Below are positions 31,749 through 43,857 of a stretch of 64,000 bases of DNA, piece after piece. This stretch comes from Darksidea phi. Its lineage: Eukaryota; Ascomycota; Dothideomycetes; Pleosporales; Lentitheciaceae. The notes beneath the pieces are model-generated. The model did no database searches. It saw only the letters and a list, made by a program, of their open reading frames with translations, and was not told the DNA's origin. The translations under genes and the position numbers were made by a program. The stretch spans positions 124,001 through 188,000 of the forward strand of contig JASJFT010000063.1 of assembly GCA_030770425.1 (NCBI GenBank), in the 5' to 3' direction. Numbering within the stretch: the stretch's first letter is position 1; each line of letters begins with the position of its first letter.

Positions 31749-32630
31749 CGTGAAAGTTGCCGAGGCGTATTGCGGGGGATATTGATATCGATGAGAGAGT
31801 GAAGATAGCAGTTCCTACTGCCGCGAGTACAGTGTTAAGAATTAATATGCCAGCGATAGCAAATACATATGCTGTAAGTAGGCATGCGGCGCGTTTGTGC
31901 GAAGAGACGGGGGAGGTTGGGTGTGCGCGTCGAATTAATTTGTTGGCGCAACCAGGCCTCTAGCAAGGAAGGCGCAACGGCCAACCGCGCGTGCCTGCCG
32001 ATCCTCCCCCATTAGGTTAGTCTACTGCCAACTTGGAATATAAACAAGACCGTGCCCCTGAAAACAGATTGCGTGTGACGACATCGCTAGCCGTTGGTGG
32101 CTGGTGTCGTTATGCGATTGGAGTGCTTGTTTCTTTCTGTTGGAAACTTGCAAGAGAGTTGGCTTGAATCTTGCGATGAGAGACATTAGGTTTCGAGGCG
32201 GAATCCTGCAGCTGCACGCCACGCTGTACTGCCAGCCACAACGCCTTGGTTGGTAGCTGGTGGCTGGGAAGGGCAGTTCCAAAAAGTGCTCCGCATTATA
32301 ATATACCTACGCTTTGCACACAGTACTGCTGGACATGTCAATCTAGTAGTGTTTTTCACGGCCGACAAGGGTAGTAAACTTTAGACTTTGTAGGAATACT
32401 AAAAACACGATTGCTTACCGTAGAAGCGATTGACGCAGTCGCTAGACATACGAGTTGAGAGGGTCGGGTAATAAAATACATTGTAACAATCACGTAGCTC
32501 ATGTAGTAGCGATGTATATCTATTAACTAATGCTTAAAGCTCTGCAAATTATTGTATGTTAAGAGGAACTGATTGAAGGGAAAGAGAATAGGAACAACCC
32601 TAGGAGTAGAGCGTCATTTCCTGCTTGCTT
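31749..32630. other. Intergenic region
   Basis: About 880 bp without a recognised gene; upstream region of the wall-protein gene and 3' flank of the SRR1-domain gene. Short inverted CAACGCCTTGGTTGGTAGCTGG-like matches near 32100 and 32240 hint at a small imperfect palindrome. Confidence 0.4.
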
Positions 32631-33736
32631 CTATAGAGGCTTCAAGAGCAGCTGCCCATGGCACAGCCAATACTCGGGGAACTCGAGATGCTCCATCATC
32701 TTCGTCTTAATGATATAATCTTCAAAATCTAATTTCTCATACTCTCGTAGCATCCATCTAACCTTTCGCGACGACCGGCCAAACACGTTATACCAGCGCT
32801 TCGACCCATCCGCCTGGATCAAATTGCACATGAAGGCCGCCGGACCCTTTGCTGGATCTTCATGGAACATATCTGCAACGATCCGCAATAAGGGAAAGCC
32901 TGTGGGTAGAAATACCGACATGACCAAAGTGTGCTCATCGATGGCGAGTAGGCCGTCTGGTTCATTGACGAAAGTGATTGGGCGTTCGTCGAGTTCGCGG
33001 CAGAGGAGATGCCCTATGGAATCGTATTCAGGATTCTGCGCTACGATTTGTATTGGTGGGGTTTTGGGATTTCTTTGGTAGAGAAAGTCCAAAGTATCTG
33101 CTATAGCAAAAGCAGCCAAATGTTGGTGTGCACCGTCCGAACCGCTGTCTAAGTTACCAGAGCCGAAACAAACGATCTTTTTAATCTGCCTTGTTTTTTT
33201 CGCCTTATTCATGAGAGTTCTGCGGAACTGTACGCATGGTTCACGAACGAGCCAACGTCGCTTGAGAGTTGTTAGCTTCTCGCGATACTGCTGCACCATC
33301 GTCTTAATGTCTTCGCTCTGCATGTCTAGAGGCTTACCAAACTCGGCGCTAAAGAGAAAGGAGAGAGTTAAATGCTCATCTTCGTGAGCCCTAGTCCGCT
33401 CCGCATTGTACGTCAACCCGCCAATTACGAGACGCATAGGGACGAGAGAAGGTTCTGGTTCTGACGACATCCAAACTATTTTATCTTGCCCATTAGGATC
33501 AGGATGGAACGATGGCGTCTGCGTGCGTGTGCCGTCGGGTCTGACAATAAGATCCCGCATGCGTGCAACCCGCTCAACAATTCTCGGGTGAAGATAGGCC
33601 AGTCGATTCTAGATTGCTTGAAGGCATGTACCTCGGCCCGGTAAACCAAGTGTTTCTCATGTACCTCGGCCCGGTAGACCAAGTGTTTCTCTATGTAACC
33701 ATAGAGGGTCTTTTCGTGCGCGGGCTTCGAAACCAT
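32631..33736 (-). CDS. SRR1-like domain protein, 349 aa
   Basis: Proposed exons are 33665-33736 and 32631-33608, with a 56-bp intron (GTACAT..ATCTAG). The splice joins VYRAE to NRLAYLHPRIVERVARMRDL in frame. The core is the SRR1 domain: KKIVCFGSGNLDSG, HQHLAAFAIADTLDFL, IQIVAQNPEYDSIGHLLCRE and FVNEPDGLLAIDEHTLVMSV. SRR1-like proteins act in circadian or stress-linked regulation in plants and in haem-related functions in yeast (Ber1). The fungal members are mostly uncharacterised. If the intron is rejected, the gene starts at ATG 33560 (309 aa), still with the whole SRR1 core but without the LHPRIVERV segment. The intron contains a 33-bp near-copy of the end of exon 1 (see findings). Confidence 0.72.
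33625..33690. repeat. 33-bp tandem repeat spanning exon 1/intron of the SRR1 gene
   Basis: ATGTACCTCGGCCCGGTAAA and its continuation CCAAGTGTTTCTC occur twice head to tail (about 33626 and 33659), with one A/G change. The unit is 33 bp and encodes EKHLVYRAEVH when read through. Confidence 0.9.
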
Positions 33737-35049
33737 TGTCTTGGAATCTTTAGGTGGTTACGATTTAGTAAAGCTCGTCGTAATAAGTGACAAAGTGCGG
33801 TACAGGTGAGCGAGGGGATAATTTTCAAGGATGTATATGCATAATATGAGTGAGCAAGTCAAAGCGTTGTACATGCATAATGAAGGGGCATATAGGTGTG
33901 TAGATGCAACCCCCTTGTCATTGTGCAACCACTCAACGACCTATCATAGGCTCCCTGTTCTTTCAAGCACCAAAAGTCCATTTAATCTCATGTTTTCGAC
34001 AACTGGTAGATGTAGACACATTGTGCGCGTCGAAATTCATTGGGAGACGTCGCTACAAGCTGTGCCAGTGGCAGACCGCGGTGATCCGTAAGATGGCGAC
34101 CACCCATATACACCGATGGCTCATTGCTGCGAAGTGTCTGATTCTCGAATTATAGTAATCTAGCATTTTCTCCATATCCGCTAGGATGAGCAGGACGAGG
34201 AATTTGTAACTGTTGGAGTCGGTCGGTCCTCATTTTCCCGTGCGCTTGCGGTAAATCTCCCTGGCACAGCGAGAAGCGCGAAGATTGAGGAACGGCGACA
34301 AGCTCAGGAAGGTTGGCTCATCCGTAAAAACGCTTTGCGGTGTTGCCCATCACAGTCTATGATGCTTCGGAGGCCGGAGCAAGTACCGTTGAAGCGTCAC
34401 TCGCGAGGCAACGAAGCTTGAACAGCGATGTAAGGTATCGTAGTGGAAGAAATGTAGAAGTAAGCTGAAGAACAGTTCAGCTTCATATCTGGTTGATTGG
34501 GGACCTCGACCAAGTATGGCAGCACTGGAGGGGTATATTGCAGGACGACGCTAGCGCCAGCGGGGCCTAGCGTAGAATTCGAAGGAACGATCGCCTGGGG
34601 GCCTCTCCAGCCTTGTCGCTCTTTCGACCACATATAAAAGTGTTTTCCGCTGCTTTGAAGCTATATGGCGCTCGCTTGTTCGAACGCTATGAGTTCTCGT
34701 TTTTTTTTTTCGTTTCAGGAGAGAGGAAGAGTGGGGCGAGCTACGGCAGGATGCATGCGCCACCTCTTGTCGCACGCCAGCTGCGCACAGCCTCATTTTC
34801 ATATTGCCGCACCAGCACACCTCGGGATGCCACTTTTCACCATCCCCGTTCCCCAGCGCCCATCTTCCTGAATAGTTGTCTGTTATTTAGGTCTTCACGA
34901 GCTCTTACGTGAGCCCGCATGCTGTTAGCGCCGTCTTCTCGCGCTGAGCGACAGCTCTGAGTCTCCACCTTCATCGGCCCTCTGCCGTGGCCTGCATCTT
35001 CCCCTCCCATGACACTTAACCGCTTGCGCCTTTAGCGAATGACATCGCG
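33737..35049. other. Intergenic between divergent SRR1-domain and zinc-cluster genes
   Basis: 1.3 kb without a supported gene. ORFs at 34397-34912 lack coding features. A short T-run (34699-34708) and CT-rich sequence before 35050 fit a promoter and 5' UTR. Confidence 0.5.
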
Positions 35050-38000
35050 ATGGCCGAAGTCATTGGACTTGCAGCCAGCCTCCTCCGGCTTGCCGGTGCT
35101 GGTGTCAAGCTGAGCACCAGCCTCTATAATTTTGCGGGGTCAGCAAGTCGCGCTGACCCAGATATTGGAGACATCGCCGATGATGTCCAACTCACTGCAG
35201 ACACCCTTGACAGCGTTGGCAGAGTGATCGAGCGTGAAGGAGGAAAATGCGCTGTATCGAGAAAAGCCGTTCAAGATGCCGAAAGCCTTATCAAACGCTG
35301 CGAAACTGTGTTCGCGGAGATTCAACAGATGATTGATAAAAGGAGGAAAACGGGCAAAGATGAGACGAATTTGAGCACAATGGGCAGGTTTTCCCGGCCG
35401 TTGAAAGGACAAAGAGTGGAGCTGCTGAAAAAAAGATTGGAAAGCTTGAATACTAGTCTCCAGTTGCTGCTGGAAGTGATACTCTTAGCGAACGGGCAGG
35501 CAAAGGGTGAGATGGGGAATAAATCGCTTGAGAAGGAGCGCGAGAGGATTCGCGAGCTTCATCAACGTCAGCAGGACTCGCTCAAGGCTTTGCAAGCCTT
35601 CGAACACAAGCTGAGCACAGTGTCGTTTTCGGATGATGAGACACTTGATGGGTCCAGTGCTCCTTCGCGTGTGCCAACCATCGAACTCATGGTCAACGCG
35701 TCAAATTCGAAGCCCCGAATATTTCCACAAGAACCAAGCATGGCTGGCCCCAAACTTACAGCTACTTCCCCCACGCTCAGGGACGATTCAGAGACATCTG
35801 GAAGTGAGGGAACCGTTACCGATGACGATGGCGAGCACATCTCCGCCCATGAACTCGCTCAATGCGTTGGTCACGTTCAGAAGTTGCTGAAGCGAATAAC
35901 GGAGCTCCAACAATCTTTCGAACGTACAACTGCGACGTCGAATCGCAGTTATCCTAAGCACAGGGTACACAGGTTATATCGGCGATTTTGCAAAAAATTT
36001 GAAAGAGAGATGGGCAAACAGCAGAGTGGCACAGTAATATCCTCCGCGCCGTTGCCAGAGTTTGCGCCTCCCTCGATAGAATTTTTTTCAAAGGATCCAC
36101 GCATCTATAAGGATCAGCGCATCTATAAGGATCAGCGTATCTATAAGGATCCGGGCCCCGCGCCCAACGACGCGACGTCGATGTGGACATTACCCTCACA
36201 CTGTAACCATCCTCGCGTGGAACATAGCAGCCAGCAGAAGTCGACCATCGGCATTCCTTCAGCGCCACCGCCACCGCTCATGAAGCGAGATGACAGTCAG
36301 CACAACAAGCAATTTGGAAGTCCGTATTTACTGAGTAAAAATTACGACGACGATACATCTCGTATCCAAAGTACCAATGCCCGAAGCGATGCCTCATCAT
36401 GCGAGACTTCTAAAGAGGGCAATCAGAGTGCCACCGAAGACGATGAGAAACGAGCACTCCAAGAGAGCAGTGAAATTCATCGCACCAAAACCGGCCGCAT
36501 CTCGAAAGCGAAGAAGGGACTCAAGGTGCATTCATGTGAATGTGGAAAGGTATGACGCCGATCGGCATACTAGCTCAATCATGCTAACCGTCTTAAAGTC
36601 GTACACAAGAGCCGAGCATCTAAGGTAATATACGAACGCTATAAAATAACATGGGTAATGACTAATTCGGTTTTTAGACGCCATCAGAAAAATCATAGTT
36701 CGGAGGACCTCGTGCGTTGCAACCTATGTGGTAGGGCCTTCTATCGACTAGACCTTCTCGAGCGCCATATAGGAAGACAGTAAGTCGCCGACATTTTAGC
36801 GTGGGTGTATACTCATAATTCGACTAGTAAGGAACGCCTTGCCTCGCACGAAGAAGACTCGAATTATGCTACGTCGCAGGAGCTGGGCCTCTCTCAATCT
36901 CCTGGCATGGACTACACCAATGCTCTTCAGCCGACGACACCTTATGGGCTTCCACGGAGATCTACATCTTCCGAAGCAAGCACTCCGTTGATGTTGCCGC
37001 CCCTATCAGACATCCTACTACTGAGAAACGCACCAAATTCAGAGAAACAACCATTTACCATCGAAAGTGACCGTGCTCCCAAAATCCCGCCTAAATACCC
37101 TGACCCGCAACAATCACGTCTCGTGCCTACGTCACAGGCTACCAAAAACCCTTCCTCCGTACAATACGACGCTCGTGCTTCTCGACGACTTTCACAGGCT
37201 GAAGTCAGACCTACTAATATATTGGATGATATCCCGGACAATAATTCAACTCATGACCGTTCAAGCTTCGCACCGCCACTTCAAGCGGACACCGAATCAA
37301 GCAGAGGTTCTTCCCGGAAATTTTCGGGGGAGGATTCGAATACGGCTGTAAAGAATATCACCATTCGCTCTCAAACTGGTTCCGATATAACCACGCATCA
37401 TAGCGGATTTACAGCCGTCAACTCTATTCGCAAACAAGCGCCTACAGTCACCCAATATTCTTATGGATCTGCAATGCGGAAAGGAGGGGGTCCGACAGCG
37501 GGTCCGAGTTCGGAGCAAAGGCAAATTGCAAGCCAAATAAGCAGTGTCGTAGCTTGCGCAAACTGTAAGCAGCTGAAGCAAAAGGTATGTGAATGCTTCC
37601 ACGCTATAATTCACAACATCCTAACCTTTGTGCTATACAGTGTGATACCAAAGCGCCTTGCATGGCCTGTCTTGAAAACGCGCACCGTCCAGGATATCTG
37701 CCAGAATCGACATGCCGAGGCCAGGTAATCGCTGGTTATATGATATATAGCCAGGATAAGGTAGCTTTTGGTGTAAAATCTCCGCAGCAGAGTAAAGAAA
37801 CGGGCGAAATCCCGCACAGCGATGTCGATGCAACAGGGCGCCGTTTTCCTTTGACACATGAGCTAGGCTCACGTGGCCCAGCAGTCGCCGAGCGACGCTC
37901 GGAATCTCTAATAACGAAACCTACGCCTGTGCCGGTTATAGAGAATGCCCATAATGCGCCCGTGGATGAAGTCTTACAGCGACTTGTCAAAGAAGCAGGG

Positions 38001-39305
38001 CCCGACAAGCAACTCGAGAAGCAGAGAAAGGACCGCAAGGACTTTTTCAATGGCCACTGGGCGCCACCGCCTCAATTCCTTCCAGCTGCCGTCACACGCG
38101 AAGAATCTATTTCTCCGCCCAAGGACGTACCATTTACAGCACATGGTCGTGCATTTGTCTCTAATGAGGAGTCGTGGAGGGATGATTCTAGTGCCCGGGC
38201 CGATCAACGGAGTTCTGATAAGCTGAACAGCAGAAGATTGATCTTGTCCGCACCCGGAAAGGAATCCAGAAAAAGCGAGCTCTCGACACAAGCTGTCCAA
38301 AGAGTCACAAAGGAGGAGGTTGGACATAGCACACCACCTGAACCCAATCAAGAGGAAGTCTTTGGCAGATCCGTCCGCCCATGCGGTAACTGTGGACGCC
38401 ATAAGATGAGCTGCGATGGCAAACTTCCAACTTGCACAAACTGTGAACAGTCGGGTAGGGCGGATTCGTGCCGAGTTCCATCTGTTAGGCGACAATTCGG
38501 AGCCCGCAGGGGTTACATCGCTCAGGTGGAAACGTTGCCCAAGAGCAACGAGAAACCGAGCGACTCGCCCTCCTACTCAGCACCTACCCTTGGGCTCCCC
38601 TCCTTATGCCAACGGTGTAAAGAACTGGATTTGGAGTGCGATGCCAAGAAGCCGGCCTGCACAGCGTGCGAGAAATCGGATCATGGAGCTACATGCTCTA
38701 TGAGGGACTTTGGACTACGGCACCATGATAAGATGCAGCCTGAACAGTGCCAGCCTAGCCCCCCGACCCCTAGTTCAACTCTGGATAGCTCGGACTTATT
38801 ACATGCTCGACGCAATCACGCAATGAGCCGCCCTCGCGGCCCAGGTGGACGCCTTTCGACCGCTGAAGAGGTCGCTGAGAGAGAAGCACACAAGGCCGCA
38901 CAAACTACAGAGCGGGATGGTGGAGATGCAATCGCGTCGTTATCTGGGAATGATGCTGAGAGCAAATATGCTCAAACCACCAAAATAGCAAGTCCACCAC
39001 CCGAGCCTGCTGACAAGAATTCGGAGGAGTGGATTTCGTGGAAGCGCGCGAGGATATCGGAGGGAACGAAAAACATGAGGGGGAGGAAGAGGGGGCGCGC
39101 GGCAAGGGCGGGTGTGGAGACGGAGATGCAGCAGCGAAAGAAGTCCAAGGTGGAAGATGGGACGAGCGTGTGTGGGGACGACACTCGAACGGATGGTCCT
39201 ACGGATGGAAGCATCAATCAACGGGACAAAGATGTTACCGAGAGAGAAGGGGAAGAGAAGGACGTTGTGGATTTCCTACTAGAGCAGTGGACGGTGCCTG
39301 TGTAA
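35050..39305 (+). CDS. STAND-N / double C2H2 / triple Zn2Cys6 putative regulator, 1,349 aa
   Basis: Five exons: 35050-36549, 36599-36624, 36678-36779, 36828-37584 and 37641-39305 (4,050 bp). The N-terminus (MAEVIGLAASLLRLAGAGVK, then LYNF, and helices to about residue 190) resembles the fungal N-terminal domain found in STAND/NLR proteins and PigL (PF17111-like). Residues 494-543 form two C2H2 fingers: CECGKSYTRAEHLRRHQKNH (C496-x-C498, shortened first pair) and CNLCGRAFYRLDLLERHIGR plus H543. Three fungal binuclear zinc clusters follow. C786-x2-C789-x6-C796-x5-C802-x2-C805-x14-C820 is slightly irregular. C1043, 1046, 1053, 1060, 1063 and 1072 are canonical, as are C1118, 1121, 1128, 1135, 1138 and 1147. 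The first cluster is split by intron 4. Linkers are disordered, and the C-terminus is basic then acidic. Two clusters of six Cys with CX2CX6CX6CX2CX8C spacing leave little doubt about zinc binding. DNA binding and targets are inferred. One gene or two fused models: continuous phase across all four introns favours one. Confidence 0.78.
36096..36151 (+). repeat. 18-bp in-frame tandem repeat in the zinc-cluster gene
   Basis: CGCATCTATAAGGATCAG occurs three times (the last with GATCCG), giving the peptide RIYKDQ repeated three times near residue 355. It lies in a disordered linker. Confidence 0.9.
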
Positions 39306-41416
39306 CAAGTCAAGGCCTACACATTATTTACTGAGAAACCACCTCACATGACAAATATTTGCAACAAATTTTCTAAATTTGTTTTCTCCCCCATTCTCTA
39401 TATCTGGCCAACACATGGTCAACTGTTTTTTTGAGACCAAGAGTTTTAGCGCATGATTCGACGCCTTGAAGGGCAACTGCCGAACTAGGAAGCACCTCTA
39501 GCTTGTAGCAGTAGATATTCAGAAGCACACCAATAAACAACACAGCCCTAAAAGGGAGTATCTCGCCCCCCCCGAGCGCGACAAGAAAATGTGAGGCGAG
39601 CAATAAATAGCAGCGGGCGATCACGCCGCCTATCGATGCTTGGCTCCACGGGGAAGGGGAGATCTACAAGATCATCGCCGCACCCACTGCAGTCTAAACC
39701 AACGTACATGCGTACGCGGGCATAATGCATACACAGCCTCCTCCGCTTTCACCAATATTGCTCACTCGCGCTGAGTAGTGAATGGCTGAGGGATAAAGCG
39801 TTCGGCTGAACGGACGACCAGTAGAGAGCGAATCGGCAATAATAGACGCTCCGAGGATTCCGGTATTTCCGCCTCTACAGCCCGTGAGAGTGCGCGCGGA
39901 AGCTGCTGTTGGACGAGACGCGCGTAGGTTTTTTCGACGGGGCTCCGAGGAATGGACTGAGTGAGTGAATGAGGCGCCGAAAAAGGAACATTGTGGATGC
40001 AGGGTTTGTGAAACTGTGCGGTGTGCGGGTGTGCATGCGGCTTTTTTGTATCAGTAAGTGAGGCTGGTCTAGATGTGGTAGAGGAGGGCAAATACGGTAT
40101 CTAGAGAGTAAGCCGAGTAGAGATGTCTTGTAAGCGTGACCATGGATGTAACTTTTTCAGGCTTCTACTAGGTAGTAATCGCGGCATTTTAGGGGTCGTC
40201 TGCACGTCTCAGTCGCATAGCATGAGAATGGTATGAGGTGTTCCTGTGTTCCTGTGCCTGAATGGTGATAGTTCCAACCGGTAGCGAGCGCCTGTTCGCT
40301 GTAGGCCATCAGTAAGCTAACGGCGCGGCACGACGTAATCGGGAGGGCTGATGCGGTATCAGATATGGCGTTGGCCAAGCAGTGAAAGGGCGCGTGAGAG
40401 GGCTTTGTTAGGCCTCAGGCCTGCGTCGCCCTGCATGCCTCGCCGCTTGTAAGCTCTGCTTAAGCCGTGAACGGGGAGCAGCGCCCCATAACCGTCTCTA
40501 CGCGGCCTCTACAGCAACGTATTCGGGCATTGCCAGAGGGGGTAGTGAGGGGAAGCGAGGGGAACCGGATGCAGGTTTCTGCCGTTTTTCTTTTTATGCT
40601 TCCCTGTGCATGCGTCGGTGATGGATGGGTGTGAAGCGGGCGGACGCACGAAGCCGCTCAGCCTCCACGGCCAATGCAGTTCTTGATTGTTATCACCGGA
40701 GAGTTCGGCCAAATAGTGAGGTGTCAACTGAGGGTCTAGCGCAGGGCTCCGGGGCACACACACACTCGAGGTGGGCAGAAAGATGTCCGGGCGTGGTGCA
40801 TGCGTTTGGACCCTGGTGGTGGGTGAGTAAAGGCGCTTTGGCCACTGCTGCGTCCGTCCGGTGTCCTTTCGGCTGCACTGTTGGGCTTTGCGGCCGTTTC
40901 GCACGCATCCATTACGGTCGGTGCCCGAGTATATGAATCAGAGCTCTGCCCGCTGGAACAGAGCTCTTCCCGCTGTAAAAGAGCTCTTCGCTTCAATCCT
41001 ACAAGTCCAACGGTGCATCGTCATCGATTCTACACAACTGCCTGAAGCGGTCAGCGGCACTTGAACCTCCCAAACCCAATCCCTGCTCTCCACTACACGG
41101 CACGCCTACAACTCCCTCCTGCGCTGCTATTGGCACAAGCAGCCCGCACCTGTCACGCCCAAGGCACGCCACTGTACCCGGATCAAGTACCCTGCCTTGG
41201 TAAACCGCCGTCCCGAGGGGCATTTTGAAACGACATCATCGAGCATCACGCTTTCCCCTGCGCTTATATATTATATTCCTCGATCCCGCAGCACTCCGGA
41301 ATTGAGCCAGCCATCAAGAACCTCCAGCCCACCTCTCTTCTCGAACAACCACCCTTCGACCACCCTCTTCCCACCTTACAAAACCTTACAACCCAACCAT
41401 CAAGAAAGCCACCACC
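39306..41416. other. 2.1-kb gene-free stretch
   Basis: No gene supported. ORFs on the minus strand at 39762-40091 and 40509-40904 lack ATG starts or family features. Three short GAGCTCTKCCCGCTG-like repeats lie at 40940-40990. A TATATATTATA sequence at about 41263-41273 lies 145 bp before the start of the gene at 41417 and may be its TATA element. Confidence 0.5.
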
Positions 41417-41635
41417 ATGTTCTCCTGCGTCAACTACGAGCGTGGCTGCCGCGGCCGATGCAATGCCCAGGGCGGCCGATGCGATTCCTGCGTCACACTC
41501 AACCTCCAAGCCATCCGCACAAACAGCACCTCATCGGTATCCTCGGTCAACAGCAGGCATCAAGCTGCCTACTCGGCAATGACCTCGTCCTTCGCCTCGC
41601 TCGCCGCCGCCTCCTCTGCCAACCGCTCACGGTAG
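41417..41635 (+). CDS. Small cysteine-rich intracellular protein, 72 aa
   Basis: ATG at 41417 in a good context (ACCACCATG). The first 28 residues hold five Cys: MFSCVNYERGCRGRC, then RCDSCVTLNL. The rest is Ser/Ala-rich. There is no signal peptide. The MF-C-xxY-xRGCRGR-xN start reminds me of short conserved hypothetical proteins in ascomycetes that may bind a metal through C-x2-C pairs. A 5' UTR with TATA-like sequence upstream supports it as a gene. Function unknown. Confidence 0.55.
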   Translation: MFSCVNYERGCRGRCNAQGGRCDSCVTLNLQAIRTNSTSSVSSVNSRHQAAYSAMTSSFASLAAASSANRSR

Positions 41636-43857
41636 TCGTCATACGGCCATGCAGTCTCTCCAACGCATTATCCTTCTCCATACGTTTTACGACGCTACGG
41701 CCTTTTTTTCCACGATTGAACCTTTAGCGGTCCGTGTTTCGTAGGCGGTTCATCACACCACCACACCACCACACCACCAACCCTTTTACTTCGACCACCT
41801 CATAGCTAGGGCAGCATTCGGAGGACCTTGACAGCATTTGCACGGCACTCTCGCATTTTTGTGTACGATATACCAGATCAACTTTTTTTTTCTTTTTTTC
41901 ACGGCGCAAGAGTAGGGAACTGTTCAGGCGTACCACGGAGGGCGCATTGTCGGCGCTTATCCGCAACTCAGGAAGCACGTTTATTCTTTCTGACACGTAA
42001 CACATAGAAAGCACCCCCCATCCGCGTGCAGGGGAAACCGGGGACATGCATATTCGTCGTGTCACATTTTCCCATTTCCAATATTCAGCAGATAGAATGT
42101 CATCAATTGAACCTCATGCGCTCCCCACATAATTAGCGGCATCAGTCTTTTCTTCCAAGCTTTCAGCATTTGCTATGAAAGCTCCGGTATCCAATGAGCT
42201 TGTGCATAGCTGAATGCCAACCCCCCGGTTCAGACATTGAACCGAAAGCGCCGAAACACAGCATCGGCATGATCATCTTACGATGCAAGATCTCCCATAG
42301 CACTTTACGATCTTCACTCACTTTGTGCCGAGGCGCCCAACGCGCAAGCCTTGCACTTATCCATTGGCCCACAGAACAAACTCGAACTCACCTCTGCATT
42401 CCTGCCCATCGGGGGGTGGGTTCCAAACCGCTCACCAATCGCCCTCCCAGCTCACCGTCGTCCCTCGCCGGCCCCACCACAAAAGCCATAAACCCCGCCG
42501 ATCTCCCCTTCCAGACCGCGAAAATCTCTTTCCTAAACTTCGATCGTCGGACACCTGACGCCGCGCGCGCACGCACAGGGGAAGAGCATCGATCGAGCTC
42601 CGCAGTGGAAATCGACCGTATCGACGGTCCAGAGAGAACCGGGACTGCCTTGCTTACCGAGGGACGTTGGAAAAAGCCGCTGCAGGGTGACGTTGGTGGC
42701 GCACGTGCACACCAAGTCATCTCGCGAGGAACGGGCTCGCATGTGCTGGTGAGATGGTTGGGTGGGGATTCGATGGGAGGGGAGGGAAAGCCCAAAGCCC
42801 GGCGTCCCGTTTGGGGCCGAATTATTGCCCCATGCAACATGCGCTGGATGTTGATGGTTGATCACAGGACGGGCGCGAGCTGTGTGCTTTTTCTGAGTGA
42901 TGTTTGCCCTGAGAGGGCTCGTGGTAAGCCAAAACCCCCGTCGGCCTTTCACCTCCGAGCCAACCGCACCGTTCAGCGTGTCCTACACCACCACACCAAA
43001 AACACCCGGTACCAGCGTGCCCAAGCCGTTTAAGCACGGCAGGCTAGAGTGTAGCAATTAAACACCTACTCGAAAGAGCAGATCCGGACAATGACGCTAG
43101 GCTCAGCCTCCCCGCCAAACGATAAACCGCAGCCTGCCCCGTCCCCCCGGTACAACAAGAACAAGGATACCAAACGATATCAAGTCTTGGGCAAATGCAA
43201 CCCGCCGAAAAGGTGTTTCAGGAGCCCAAATTGAGCAATTTGACGTGCAGAAACCTGGCAATTGGCCCCCCGAATTCGATATTTGGTTGCATCGTCGTGG
43301 CATTGTTAAACCCGATACCTCCCAATAGAGCTGTACTTACCGCCATTCTATCCACTCGACTACCTCATGCCCGTTGTCAACCCTTTGGCAGTGCAAAAGC
43401 CTGCATGACGGGGCTTCCCTGCGTGAACTCAATTTTAGGACCTTTCTACCCAGAGTTGGGCGACAGCGGGTCATTGCGCGAACCCTGGCCGCTTTTTAAA
43501 TGGCGTAATTTTGCTTCGGGGCGACGGCCTACGCTGCGTCACTGTGCGTGTCAGAAAGAGGGCTTGCATGCAGCAATCAAGTGCGTTCGGGAGGTGCCGA
43601 ATTGTACCGTGAAGAGCGGGGTACGTGGCTGGGCCGCTGTGGCGGTAACGAGACACGATACTGGCAATCCTTCGATATTGGTATTGATTATGAGAATGCA
43701 TGCCACCCTTAGTCTCGGGATAGTGTTCGTAGACAGGACGATGCAAGCTGCTCGATAACGAAGCAGCGAGAAAACTGAACACAGTTGTCCCCAAATAGCC
43801 TTCCAAAAGACGAGCCTCCAAGTGGGATATGCATCACTAGCTCCTTGCTGGATTCCT
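41636..43857. other. 2.2-kb stretch without a supported gene
   Basis: Holds CACCACACCACC-type simple repeats at 41756-41780 and a poly-T block near 41884-41900. The ORF 42194-43033 is long but has no family features and is matched by equally long antisense ORFs; it is not called. A CACCACACCA repeat recurs at 42986-42996. Confidence 0.45.

Noticed and set aside
33476..33736. Unspliced read-through of the SRR1-gene 5' end
   Set aside because: After the repeat the frame diverges from the SRR1 protein and ends without joining it; the spliced model restores the expected LHPRIVERV segment.
39762..40091. 109-codon minus-strand ORF, plus an overlapping frame with ATG reading MFLFRRLIHSLSPFLGAPSK
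   Set aside because: The first lacks an ATG and the second stops after 38 codons. I could not find splice signals joining them convincingly, although a small mitochondrial-type protein is not excluded.
42194..43033. 279-codon plus-strand ORF with ATG
   Set aside because: No domain, repeats or family signature. Equally long ORFs exist on the opposite strand over the same span, and the composition looks like GC-rich intergenic sequence.
43195..43758. 187-codon plus-strand ORF
   Set aside because: No family features; lies between genes with an unremarkable composition and antisense competitor ORFs.
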